From an uncultured Nitrospiraceae bacterium (GTDB taxonomy: Bacteria; Nitrospirota; Thermodesulfovibrionia; Thermodesulfovibrionales; Dissulfurispiraceae): a DNA stretch of 64,000 nt. The position numbers were made by a program, and so were the translations under genes. Within the stretch, counting starts at the first letter, position 1, and each line of letters opens with the position of its first letter. The stretch lies in the NCBI GenBank assembly GCA_903822005.1, contig CAIJNL010000041.1, positions 1 to 64,000 of the forward strand, in the 5' to 3' direction. Below, one piece after another: positions 8,709 through 17,028 of the stretch. The notes beneath the pieces are model-generated. The model saw only the letters and a list, made by a program, of their open reading frames with translations, searched no databases and was not told the origin of the DNA.

Positions 8709-8768
8709 ATGAAACCTGTGGCATCTCAATTTCAGGATATAGAAAATATTTTGGGCAAAGAATGGTGA
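8709..8768 (+). CDS. possible 19-residue leader peptide upstream of abrB-family gene
   Basis: ATG 8709 follows GAAGGGG at a good distance and opens a 19-codon frame (MKPVASQFQDIENILGKEW) that stops at 8766-8768, three bases before the GTG start of the membrane protein. The downstream GTG lacks its own strong ribosome-binding site, so ribosomes finishing this frame could re-initiate there. This may be a coupling or leader peptide. Alternatively it is chance. No conservation data are available. Confidence 0.35.
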   Translation: MKPVASQFQDIENILGKEW

Positions 8769-8771
8769 AAC

Positions 8772-9845
8772 GTGGTACTGAAGTATCTTGCAATATTTGC
8801 TGTTTCGAGTATGGGCGGATGGCTGTTCAGCCTTGTACATTTCCCCCTGCCATGGACGTTGGGACCGCTGGCCACGGTAATAATCGTAAAGCTCGGGTTT
8901 AAACAGGACATTCAATGGCCGGTTAAGATCAGGAATATCGCGATGATGGTGCTGGGGTTCGTCATGGGAAGTCCTTTTACCCCACTGACGGGCCAGCATA
9001 TTATATCGCAGCTGCCTGCCATGATGGTGATGACCCTGCTGACTATCGTGCTCTGTCTGACCGGTGGATATATAGTCGGCAAATTTATGAATCTGCACAT
9101 ATCAACCAGTCTGATCGGCAGCATGCCGGGGGGCCTTGCGCAGATGGCAATCGTATGTGAGGATGTGGAAGGTTCGGATGCCGCGGCGGTAACACTTATG
9201 CAGACGGTAAGGGTCATAACCACAGTATTTGTTGTGCCGTTTCTGGTCCTGCATGGGTTTGCCGACCATGTTGATCCGATCACCCGTACCGCGGCCCAGG
9301 AGTTCGGAGTGGAAAAGCTTCCGATGCTGTTTGCATTTGCGGCCGTTATCATAGGATTGCTGTATCTCGGAAAATACATCAGGATGCCAAGTCCTTATCT
9401 TATTGCTCCCGTGGTAGGGACCGCCACCATGGTGTTGTCCGGCATTGATGCTCCTGTGCTGCCTTATTCAGTTATAGCCGTTGCCCAGATCTGCGTTGGC
9501 ATCAGGATGGGCATGGCGGTTGAGCTTTCGAGCCTGGCCAACTGGAAAAAACTGCTCGCGCTTAATTTCGCGAGTGTTCTTGCGGTCATCATATTATTTA
9601 TGGGTATCGATTATATCTTCATGCTGATTTCGGGGACCCCTTTTGTTACTGCTTTCATAAGTACTGCGCCTGGCGGGATAAATGAAATGGGGTTGACCGC
9701 TATGATGGTCCATGCTGACCTGTCAACGGTAATAGCGTTTCAGCTTTTTCGGTTATTGTTTGTGCTTCTTGTAGCCGTGCCGCTTATCAGATGGTGGCTC
9801 TGCCGCACCGGGAAGACATGTATACCTTATTGCCCGCTGGAATAA
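8772..9845 (+). CDS. AbrB-family membrane protein (PF05145)
   Basis: A 357-residue polytopic protein (about ten hydrophobic helices) of the bacterial AbrB/'ammonia monooxygenase' family, unrelated to the Bacillus regulator AbrB. The family is built from two repeated halves. Both are visible: LPWTLGPLATVII with GSMPGGLAQMAIV in the first half, and MPSPYLIAPVVGTA with STAPGGINEMGLTAMMV in the second. The duplicated PGG-[LI] motifs are the hallmark. E. coli AbrB is linked to regulation of aidB; transport substrate is unknown. The start is GTG 8772 with poor ribosome-binding site, probably coupled to the 19-codon frame just upstream. It is convergent with the gene at 9855. Confidence 0.8.
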   Translation: MVLKYLAIFAVSSMGGWLFSLVHFPLPWTLGPLATVIIVKLGFKQDIQWPVKIRNIAMMVLGFVMGSPFTPLTGQHIISQLPAMMVMTLLTIVLCLTGGYIVGKFMNLHISTSLIGSMPGGLAQMAIVCEDVEGSDAAAVTLMQTVRVITTVFVVPFLVLHGFADHVDPITRTAAQEFGVEKLPMLFAFAAVIIGLLYLGKYIRMPSPYLIAPVVGTATMVLSGIDAPVLPYSVIAVAQICVGIRMGMAVELSSLANWKKLLALNFASVLAVIILFMGIDYIFMLISGTPFVTAFISTAPGGINEMGLTAMMVHADLSTVIAFQLFRLLFVLLVAVPLIRWWLCRTGKTCIPYCPLE

Positions 9846-9863
9846 CGCTATCCGTTATTTTAT
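9841..9863. terminator. short bidirectional hairpin between convergent genes
   Basis: AATAACG (9841-9847) pairs with CGTTATT (9853-9859) around a five-base loop and is followed by TTAT. It overlaps the stop of the abrB-family gene and abuts the stop of the convergent gene. Stem GC is low, so it is a modest terminator at best. Confidence 0.4.
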
Positions 9864-10331
9864 GGCTACAATTATTCCTTCCAGCGTATAGACGGTTACC
9901 TTTGTGTCGGGCGCAATCTCCACATAACGCTGCTGGTTTGGGGGGCCGCCGGCCACTCCCTGTATGCCCAGTTTGTTGTCCTTGTCGTCAACAGCATAGC
10001 CTTTAAGCAGGCTGCCGTTTGTTTCTTTCGAATTCGGGCAAACTATCCTGACCGCCCGGAAAAAGGCCCTGCTAACGGTTACATCAGCTACCACATCACC
10101 GAGGATCACGCAGTCTTTCAGGGGGATCTCTTTGTCGCCGTTTCCGGCGGGGTTCGCCGTGGCAATAATAGCCAAAGAGATACTCTGTGCAGTCGCGGTT
10201 TCTGCCGGGGCGAAAGTCCCGAACATTGTCGACCCTTCTATCCTGGTCCCGGCCGGCACGATGATATCGGCTGCAAACAGGTTCCCGGCTGATACAAGAA
10301 GCATGCACGCAGAAAGCAGTATTCCCTTCAT
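9855..10331 (-). CDS. secreted protein resembling the TraB/VirB10 beta-barrel domain
   Basis: Starting at ATG 10331 (GGGAG-type ribosome-binding site; the frame extends 16 codons further up without support), this is a 158-residue protein with a Sec signal (MKGILLSACMLLVSAGNLFA, cleavage after AA). The mature part carries VPAGTRIEGSTMFGTFAPAE, then IPLKDCVILGDVVADVTVSR and KGYAVDDKDNKLGIQGVAGG. By eye these follow the C-terminal periplasmic barrel of conjugation protein TraB/VirB10 (PAG, KGC.V.G...GD...SRA..R....C, GY..G.DG..G..G). Typical VirB10 proteins exceed 350 residues and have a transmembrane anchor and proline-rich region, which are absent. No other conjugation gene is in the window. 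Function is unknown. Confidence 0.55.
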   Translation of the reverse strand: MKGILLSACMLLVSAGNLFAADIIVPAGTRIEGSTMFGTFAPAETATAQSISLAIIATANPAGNGDKEIPLKDCVILGDVVADVTVSRAFFRAVRIVCPNSKETNGSLLKGYAVDDKDNKLGIQGVAGGPPNQQRYVEIAPDTKVTVYTLEGIIVAIK

Positions 10332-10421
10332 GGTCTTGCTCTCCCTAGGAAAGTGATTTAACAAAAGTATAGCATACACTCCGTGCCTGAGCGCCAGCCG
10401 GTTATGGCGCCCGGATCTCCG

Positions 10422-10895
10422 TCAGGCGTCCGGATTTTCGAGTCTGAGCAGTAATTCCTTTACCTTTACTCCGCCGCTGGAATATCCGGTAAGAGAACCG
10501 TCAGAAGCGATTACCCTGTGACAGGGTACAATTATTGGGAGCGGGTTTTTGCCGAGTGCCTGCCCCGCGGCACGCACGGCCTTCGGACTTCCGGCCTGTT
10601 CAGCGATCCATTTATAGGTGCGTGTCTGTCCCGAGGGTATCTTTTTCAGGGCGCGCCATACCTTGTGCTCGAACGGGGTGCCCGAAATGAATTTGATCTT
10701 CTGACTGAATCTTTTGAGTCTTCCCGCGAAGTATTCGTGGAGTTCCTTCTTCAATCCGCTGTTTTCGACCAGCTGGCATCCTGTCGGCGCAAAAAGAGGC
10801 CGTTCTTTAATGGCGATTTCAACAAGACGCTCTCCTTCAAATACGCAACTGAGTTCTCCCAAAGGACTCTTGTATCGCATGAGCGCAATTCGCAT
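10422..10895 (-). CDS. ogt: methylated-DNA--protein-cysteine methyltransferase
   Basis: A 157-residue O6-alkylguanine-DNA alkyltransferase. The active-site motif IIVPCHRVIASDG carries the methyl-accepting cysteine in PCHRV. FEHKVWRALKKIPSGQTRTY and KAVRAAGQALGKNPLPI form the helix-turn-helix that flips the damaged base. It lacks the Ada N-terminal regulatory domain. The start lies three bases from the stop of pbpC on the same strand, so it is the distal gene of a pbpC-ogt transcript. It repairs O6-methylguanine and O4-methylthymine by suicide transfer. Confidence 0.92.
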   Translation of the reverse strand: MRIALMRYKSPLGELSCVFEGERLVEIAIKERPLFAPTGCQLVENSGLKKELHEYFAGRLKRFSQKIKFISGTPFEHKVWRALKKIPSGQTRTYKWIAEQAGSPKAVRAAGQALGKNPLPIIVPCHRVIASDGSLTGYSSGGVKVKELLLRLENPDA

Positions 10896-10898
10896 GTT

Positions 10899-13127
10899 TT
10901 ACTCCTCCATGATTAATACGTCTTCGGTCTGCTGCTTTTGAGTGGTGGCTTCATCAAGCGGTCTGCCGCGCACCTCGAATTTAACTGAATCGATAATTTT
11001 GCCTTGTCTGTCCACGAGAGATAATTTATATTTTCCGTATTGAGGCTTCCACGAAACGAGGCGTGAACCGCTTCCGATCTTGTCATTATTCAATGTCCAG
11101 TCGAAGCGGCCTTTTGCCGATGCTTCAAAAAAGATGAGGCTGTTTTCTGCGGGTATATCAGGGTCGATGGCGATTATGGTGCCATTTGCCGGATAAAGAA
11201 TCGCCGGCTTTTCAGTTGTCCCGGCTGTCTCCGGAACATTTGCGACTGTGCCGTCGGGCTCAGTGCCTTTTATAAACCACTCGTCCCGTTCAGGCTCGGC
11301 ATTATTGCTGAATGATACTTTATGCGCAATCACTTCTGATGGAGGCTGCGCGGGTCTGCTCAGCCTCTGACGATGCAGATAATTCATGACCTCAAGCCAG
11401 ACCGGCGCCGCACCCGAGATTCCGGATACGTTCCACATCGGGGCCCCCGAAAAGTTGCCGACCCAGACCCCGACCGTGTAACGGTCCGAAAAGCCGATGC
11501 ACCAGTTGTCCCGCATGTCTTTGCTCGTACCGGTCTTGACAGCAGTCCAGTAACGGGTAGAAAGCGGATTTTCGTATCCAAAGGTCAGACTCCTTGCCGC
11601 GCGGTCAGACAGTACATCCGAGATAATGAAGGCGGCGCCGCGCCCCATGGCGCGTCTTGGCGCGCGGTTTTTTTGAGAGACCTCCATAGTCATCCCGCTC
11701 CATCTCCCGCCGTTGGCAATCGTCCTATACGCATTGACCAGGTCGTAGAGACTTACATCCACTGAACCGAGGGCCATGGAGAGGCCGTAATAATCGCCTT
11801 CTTTCAGGTCGCGGAACCCCAGTGCCCTGAGCCGCCTGGTGAAATCGTCAGGCTCAACCAGCATCAGGGCCCTGACTGCCGGGACATTAAGAGATGATGA
11901 GAGCGCGGTCCTGACACTCACAAGACCCTTGAACTCGCTGTCGTAGTTGTGAGGGATGTAAAGGCCGGACGGAGTCGGCACGTTAACAGCCGAATCGTCA
12001 AGCAGCGAGGCTGCGGTCAGGAGGCCGTTCTCGAGGGCAAGTCCATATAGAAAAGGTTTAAGTGTCGAGCCCGCCTGCCTCATCGCCATAATGCCGTCAA
12101 CATGGCGCGCGGAGGAAGATGCGCCTGAATTTGCTACGTAGGCAAGGATTTCTCCTGTCCTGTTATCAGCGACAAGGACAGCCCCGTCGTGCACATTGCG
12201 ATCGGCAAGAGACTTCAACTGATAGACAAGTGTATCGAGCGCGAATTTCTGCAGAGGGCCGTCAATGGTAGAGACGGCTTTTTGTTTTCCATCGGCCAGA
12301 AGCTGCAAAGCCGCGTGAGGGGCCAGACTATGGCGAAGTGTAATGCGATATGGACCCGTAAGGGTGTTCGTAGCCAGGGTTTTCAGATCAGAGCAGGCGA
12401 CAGACGATTTCATTGCATCAGCAAGCGCGCAGGCCCGCGCCGCGACGGAATCAGCAGCTGCATTGGGCGCCCTGATAAGCACTGCGAGAAGAAGGGCCTC
12501 TTTGTCGTCGAGGCCGTCCGGTTCTTTGCCGAAGAGACCTCTTGCCGCGGCATCAATGCCCTGCAGTTCGCTCCTGAAAGTTACGAGATTCAGATATGCC
12601 TCGAGTATGCTGTCTTTTGTCCAGGTTGCGTCAAGTTCGCGCGCCGCGCTTATCTGGTCCCATTTCTGGGAAAGGGTGCGCTTTGTTTTCTTTGGGCGCA
12701 GCTTTTTTTCGAGCATGGACGCCAGCTGCATAGTTATGGTGCTTGCGCCCCTTTGCGACCCGCTGAATACATTTTCTACGGCTGCCGTGCCGAGGGCCGT
12801 CCAGTCTACCCCGCTGTGCTCATAAAATCTTCTGTCTTCGGACCATATGACCGCTTTTACAAGAGCGGGCGATATATTCCGGAGGCCGGTCCAGTCAAGC
12901 CTTCTGCCTTTTGAATCAACCCGAAGGTCATGAATCACATTGCCATGGCGGTCGAGAAGGACAGCGTCCGATTTCTTATACGAAGCCCGGACTTCTTCAA
13001 CGGAGGTCAGGGCGTATGCAGGCGAGGCAAAAAAGGCCAACAAGATAATGACAGCGAGATATCCCACGGTCTTCGCAGGAAAAGGCTTTGAGCAGATAGT
13101 GGCACTGAGGCAATTATAAGGGAGCAT
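10899..13127 (-). CDS. pbpC: penicillin-binding protein 1C
   Basis: 742 residues, with a signal-anchor helix near 20-40 (VGYLAVIILLAFFASPAYA). A GT51 glycosyltransferase domain follows (EDRRFYEHSGVDWTALG, RGASTITMQLA, ILEAYLNLV). The transpeptidase domain has SxxK in QAGSTLKPF, SxN in SSSLNVPAV and KTG in VKTGTSKDM. The C-terminal part (about 640-735, FDWTLNNDKIGSGSRLVSW) is the BiPBP_C beta domain special to PBP1C. This class is linked in many bacteria to an alpha-2-macroglobulin gene; one is present nearby at 17029. It polymerises and crosslinks peptidoglycan in the periplasm. Confidence 0.93.
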   Translation of the reverse strand: MLPYNCLSATICSKPFPAKTVGYLAVIILLAFFASPAYALTSVEEVRASYKKSDAVLLDRHGNVIHDLRVDSKGRRLDWTGLRNISPALVKAVIWSEDRRFYEHSGVDWTALGTAAVENVFSGSQRGASTITMQLASMLEKKLRPKKTKRTLSQKWDQISAARELDATWTKDSILEAYLNLVTFRSELQGIDAAARGLFGKEPDGLDDKEALLLAVLIRAPNAAADSVAARACALADAMKSSVACSDLKTLATNTLTGPYRITLRHSLAPHAALQLLADGKQKAVSTIDGPLQKFALDTLVYQLKSLADRNVHDGAVLVADNRTGEILAYVANSGASSSARHVDGIMAMRQAGSTLKPFLYGLALENGLLTAASLLDDSAVNVPTPSGLYIPHNYDSEFKGLVSVRTALSSSLNVPAVRALMLVEPDDFTRRLRALGFRDLKEGDYYGLSMALGSVDVSLYDLVNAYRTIANGGRWSGMTMEVSQKNRAPRRAMGRGAAFIISDVLSDRAARSLTFGYENPLSTRYWTAVKTGTSKDMRDNWCIGFSDRYTVGVWVGNFSGAPMWNVSGISGAAPVWLEVMNYLHRQRLSRPAQPPSEVIAHKVSFSNNAEPERDEWFIKGTEPDGTVANVPETAGTTEKPAILYPANGTIIAIDPDIPAENSLIFFEASAKGRFDWTLNNDKIGSGSRLVSWKPQYGKYKLSLVDRQGKIIDSVKFEVRGRPLDEATTQKQQTEDVLIMEE

Positions 13128-13176
13128 CAGGAGATATTATATCACGGCATAATCCCCTAAGGAATTAACATCAAAA

Positions 13177-13782
13177 TTATTTCTGAAAGAGCTTCAGGTA
13201 TTGTCCGTAGCCTTCCTTTTCGAGATCTTCCTTCGGGATGAAGCGCAGCGCGGCCGAGTTCATGCAATAACGCAGGCCTGTCGGTTTTGGGCCGTCGGGG
13301 AATACATGCCCGAGGTGCGAGTCGGCATGTTTGCTTCTCACCTCGGTGCGGGTGTGAAACAGGCTTTTGTCTTCTTTTTCTATTATATTCGCCGGTTCCA
13401 TGGGTTTAGTAAAACTCGGCCAGCCGGTCCCTGAATCGTATTTGTCGAGGGAACTGTACAGGGCTTCGCCGGAGACGATATCTACATAGATGCCATCTTT
13501 TTTGTTTGTATCATATTCATTCCTGAAAGGGGGTTCGGTCCCTTCTTCCTGGGTCACCTTATACTGTATGGGGGTAAGCTTCTTTTTCAGCTCTTCTTTC
13601 GATGGTTTCACGTATGTCCTCCGGGGGTCCTGTGCGGCATCCTTGGCAACTGTTGCAGCCGAGGCTTCAGCTGCAGGTTTAACCGCAACCTGATCAGAAC
13701 TCTTTGAGCAGGCCTGCAACATAAAAACATCCAGCATCAGTAAACCGATGACCAAGGCCATGGCAAATATCTTTTTCATCAT
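13177..13782 (-). CDS. msrB: lipoprotein methionine-R-sulfoxide reductase MsrB
   Basis: 201 residues. The signal sequence ends in LQAC with a lipidation cysteine near residue 25, then a 40-residue alanine/lysine linker, then a full MsrB domain. That domain has [46 protein letters not shown] and the catalytic [11 protein letters not shown]. The structural-zinc CxxC pairs found in many MsrBs are missing. The protein therefore works outside the cytoplasm, repairing oxidised methionine in envelope proteins, and would need an extracytoplasmic reductant. The start could be ATG 13782 or 13779. It sits 49 bases upstream of pbpC on the same strand. Confidence 0.88.
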   Translation of the reverse strand: MMKKIFAMALVIGLLMLDVFMLQACSKSSDQVAVKPAAEASAATVAKDAAQDPRRTYVKPSKEELKKKLTPIQYKVTQEEGTEPPFRNEYDTNKKDGIYVDIVSGEALYSSLDKYDSGTGWPSFTKPMEPANIIEKEDKSLFHTRTEVRSKHADSHLGHVFPDGPKPTGLRYCMNSAALRFIPKEDLEKEGYGQYLKLFQK

Positions 13783-13860
13783 AGTTTAATTATAACGGCG
13801 CAGAACTATTTTTCAAGTAGGCATTCAAACGGATAAGACAAGTGTTTCCCTTTGCAGCGC

Positions 13861-13889
13861 TTGACTCTTTAAAAGATACGACGTACAAT
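13861..13889 (+). promoter_or_regulatory. sigma-70-type promoter for the sensor kinase
   Basis: TTGACT at 13861-13866 and TACAAT at 13884-13889 are spaced by exactly 17 bases. The kinase start codon (GTG 13988) is about 95 bases downstream. No operator was recognised. Confidence 0.6.
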
Positions 13890-13987
13890 TCTCTAATGCC
13901 AGGAAGATCAGTGACAACAGGCTGTTTTTTGTCCGGACAAATGCGGCTGCTTTTCACCACGCAGTTTAGCGGCCGGTAGCGGGCGGC

Positions 13988-16960
13988 GTGTTCTACTTCG
14001 GTTACGAGCGCAAAATCCCACGTAAAATGCTCCTTGTTTTTGCGGCCATCGTTTTGGCCGTTAGTGCCATTGGATACTATTATTACGAAAATCAGAAATC
14101 CCAGATCAGACAGCGCATTGAAAACGAGCTTGCCGCCATCGCCAACCTGAAGGCTGACCAGATCGTCAACTGGCGCAGGGAACGACTGGGAGATGCGGAG
14201 ACCATTTTCAATAATTCGTTTATAGTCCCGGACATACGGCGTTTTCTGAATGGCCGGACCGAGCCGGAAGTCAGGGACAGGCTTCTCAGATGGATGAGGT
14301 CCTTTAAAAACAGTTATCAGTATGAGAACATAATTCTGATAGACAGGGACCGGAATGCCAGGCTTTCTGCCAGATGGGACAGGCATGGCCTGGGGCCCGA
14401 TGCAGTGAGGCTTGCCCGGGAAGCGATCGTGACCCGGAAGGTAAGATTTTCAGACCTCTATATAAGCAAGGTGGCAGGCACTGTCCGGCAGAGTCTTGTT
14501 GTCCCCGTTATCGCGGAAAGCGGTAATAATTCCGAACCCGTAGGCGTGATCCTTCTGCGTATAAACCCGGATGACTTTCTATACCCCCTGCTCGACAGAT
14601 GGCCCACCCCGAGTGGGACTGCCGAGACTATGCTTGTCCGCCGTGAGGGGGATGAAGTAGTGTTTCTTAACCGACACCGAAAAGGCGCCGCACTCACTCT
14701 TCGCCTGCCGATTGAGACCTCGATGCTCCCCGCGGCAGTGGCGGCGAGGGGGGAAGAACGTATTTTCGGAGGGGTAGACTATCGCGGAGTGCAGGTGCTT
14801 GCGGCAACCAGATCTATTCAGGGATCTCCCTGGCATATTGTCGCCAAGGTAGATATGGACGAGATCTTTGCGCCCATCTCCGAGCTGGCCTGGAAAATGG
14901 CCTTTTTGGTAATCGGCCTGATAGGCGCCTCGGGCGCGAGCATAGCCCTGGTTTGGCGAGACCAGACAGCCAGGTATTACAAGGTCCAGTACGAGTCTGA
15001 GCTTAATCGGGTGGCACTTCTTCGGCATTACGAACCTTTGACCCGGCACGCAAATGACAGCATCCTGCTCTTCGATGCAGAGGGCAATATCCTCGAAGCG
15101 AATGAAAAATCCTGCCTTATGCTCGGATACCAGCTTGAAGAGATGCTGCATATGAACGTCCGCACCATCGGGACTACCTGCGCGCTTTTTGACATGGATG
15201 AAGTCGGGAAGAAGCTCAACATGTCCGAAGAAAAAGGGGTGGTCTTTGAATCGGAATATACGAGGAAGGATGGTTCGTCGCTGCCGGTAGAGGTGAGTCT
15301 CAGGGCCTTCGAGATTGAAGACAGGGTTTTCTTTCAGGCCATTATCAGGGATGTCACGGAACGCAAAGAGAGCGAGAGACGCATAAGCGCGATGAACGCG
15401 CTGCTAAATCGCTTTATGAAGAAGACGTCCAGGCAGGACTATCTTGCATCCGTAGTGAATCTCTTCCGGGCATGGAGCGGCTGCCGTTGCGCCGGCATCA
15501 GGATGCTCGACAGGCAGGGCAATATCCGGTATGAGTCCCAGGTCGGATTCGGGGCAGAGTTTCTGGATGCCGAGGGACGGCTGTCGACAAGGCGTCACGA
15601 GTGCGTATGCATACGTGTCGTTCTGGAAAGACCGGATGAACGGGATGCTAAATGCACGACTCAACACGGTTCTTTTGTCTGCAATGACCTGGAGGCATTC
15701 ATTAAAGGCCTTTCAGAGGAAGAGCGCGAAAGATACAGGGGGCGCTGTTATGAGGAGGGCTTCAGGTCTCTGGCAGTTGTGCCTATACGGTACCAGGATG
15801 AGATCTTCGGCGTAATACATCTGGCTGACGAAAAGGCGTGCAATATAACGGCCAAATCACTCGAACTGATAGAGGCCATGTCCCCCCTGATAGGCGAGGC
15901 GATCTGCAGGTTTGCGACCGAAGAAGCGCTTAAATTGTCGGAAGAGCACTACAGGTCTCTTATAGAAAGCTCTGCGGACTGCATATACCAGTTGACTCTG
16001 GACGGCGTATACCTGAGTATGAATACGAAGATGGTCGCTTTTCTTGGGGGGGCGGACGGCGGCGAGTTTGCGGGCAGGCATTTTGCGGCGCAGATCGATG
16101 GGAGGGCCGACGTAGTGCTCATGTCAATCAGCAGGGCCGCCCAGGGCGAGAACGTTTCTGTCCGCTACAAGTCGCTTGACCGGCAGGGGAATGAGGTCTG
16201 GTGGGATGCAGTGCTCAGCCCGGGACAGGACCTCGACGGCAGGGTCATAAGCATCCTCGGAATATCAAGGGATATTACTGATCGGATCAGGTCTGAGAAA
16301 GAGTTGCGAAGTTCGCATGCCCAGCTCCGCAGGCTTTCCGCCCATCTGCAGGCAATAACCGAGGAGGAACGGACAAAAATAGCGCGTGAAGTGCATGACG
16401 AACTTGGACAGGTACTGACTGCGCTGAAGATGGATACCGTATGGCTTGCGAAGAGGCTGCCTGAAGGACAGACTGAACTGACGGACAAATCCGGAGCTAT
16501 GGTGAAACTGATTGACAGCGTCATCCAGTCCGTCAAAAGAATATGCACGGAGCTCAGACCGACATTGCTTGATCATCTCGGCATCGCTGCAGCTATCGAA
16601 TGGCAGACTGAGGAGTTCCGGAAGAGGACCGGCATTGAGTGCGACCTTCATCTTTATGTTGTTTCAGCGAATAAGCAGGTTAGCACTGTGCTTTTCAGGG
16701 TTTTGCAGGAGGCCCTTACCAATGTGGCCCGCCATGCCAATGCCACAAAGGTCAAGGTAATGCTCAGGAAAGAGGGCGGCAATATCATCATGAGGATCAC
16801 TGACAACGGTAAAGGGATAAAAACGGATCAGATCAGGAAGCCGCAATCCTTCGGGCTGCTCGGCATGAGGGAGAGGGTGCACAGCCTGGGCGGAGTGTTC
16901 AGTATCAGGGGGTTCCGCGGCGGCGGGACGTCCGTCAAGGTAACGGTTCCAGTAGAATGA
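13988..16960 (+). CDS. membrane PAS-GAF-PAS sensor histidine kinase, NarL type
   Basis: 990 residues from GTG 13988. Order: transmembrane helix 14-32; periplasmic sensor about 40-300, containing QIVNWRRERLGDAETI and many arginines; second helix about 303-323; PAS (350-465, ending DVTERKESER); a GAF-like domain (480-650) unusually rich in cysteine (SGCRCAG, HECVCIRV, KCTT, SFVCND, GRCYEEG); a second PAS (660-780, ending ISRDITDR); a HisKA_3 dimerisation helix with phospho-acceptor His803 in KIAREVHDELGQ; and an ATPase with ITDNGKGI and FGLLGMRERV. Kinases of this subclass phosphorylate LuxR/NarL-type regulators. None is encoded nearby, so it is an orphan here. The cysteine cluster hints at redox or metal sensing. 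Confidence 0.88.
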   Translation: MFYFGYERKIPRKMLLVFAAIVLAVSAIGYYYYENQKSQIRQRIENELAAIANLKADQIVNWRRERLGDAETIFNNSFIVPDIRRFLNGRTEPEVRDRLLRWMRSFKNSYQYENIILIDRDRNARLSARWDRHGLGPDAVRLAREAIVTRKVRFSDLYISKVAGTVRQSLVVPVIAESGNNSEPVGVILLRINPDDFLYPLLDRWPTPSGTAETMLVRREGDEVVFLNRHRKGAALTLRLPIETSMLPAAVAARGEERIFGGVDYRGVQVLAATRSIQGSPWHIVAKVDMDEIFAPISELAWKMAFLVIGLIGASGASIALVWRDQTARYYKVQYESELNRVALLRHYEPLTRHANDSILLFDAEGNILEANEKSCLMLGYQLEEMLHMNVRTIGTTCALFDMDEVGKKLNMSEEKGVVFESEYTRKDGSSLPVEVSLRAFEIEDRVFFQAIIRDVTERKESERRISAMNALLNRFMKKTSRQDYLASVVNLFRAWSGCRCAGIRMLDRQGNIRYESQVGFGAEFLDAEGRLSTRRHECVCIRVVLERPDERDAKCTTQHGSFVCNDLEAFIKGLSEEERERYRGRCYEEGFRSLAVVPIRYQDEIFGVIHLADEKACNITAKSLELIEAMSPLIGEAICRFATEEALKLSEEHYRSLIESSADCIYQLTLDGVYLSMNTKMVAFLGGADGGEFAGRHFAAQIDGRADVVLMSISRAAQGENVSVRYKSLDRQGNEVWWDAVLSPGQDLDGRVISILGISRDITDRIRSEKELRSSHAQLRRLSAHLQAITEEERTKIAREVHDELGQVLTALKMDTVWLAKRLPEGQTELTDKSGAMVKLIDSVIQSVKRICTELRPTLLDHLGIAAAIEWQTEEFRKRTGIECDLHLYVVSANKQVSTVLFRVLQEALTNVARHANATKVKVMLRKEGGNIIMRITDNGKGIKTDQIRKPQSFGLLGMRERVHSLGGVFSIRGFRGGGTSVKVTVPVE

Positions 16961-16968
16961 ACACCATA

Positions 16969-17020
16969 GCTGTCAAGCGCATCCGTATCTCGGCTGCGCC
17001 TGACAGCATGAATGTTTTTG
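16969..17020 (+). terminator. hairpin terminator after the sensor kinase
   Basis: GCTGTCAAGCGCA (16969-16981) pairs with TGCGCCTGACAGC (16995-17007), with a single A-C mismatch, across a 13-base loop. A TTTTT run follows at 17014-17018. It sits nine bases past the kinase stop and before the stop of the convergent macroglobulin gene. Confidence 0.6.
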
Positions 17021-17028
17021 CCTGAGTG

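Noticed and set aside
10391-10410. GCGCCA/TGGCGC hairpin between ogt and the TraB-like gene
   Set aside because: The six-bp stem has an eight-base loop and no T-run on either strand. It is too weak to call a terminator.
12189-12914. 241-codon plus-strand frame
   Set aside because: It is antisense to the conserved glycosyltransferase part of PBP1C, with no protein-like motifs.
13790-14386. 198-codon minus-strand frame
   Set aside because: Most of it is antisense to the sensor kinase N-terminus and the rest covers the kinase promoter region.
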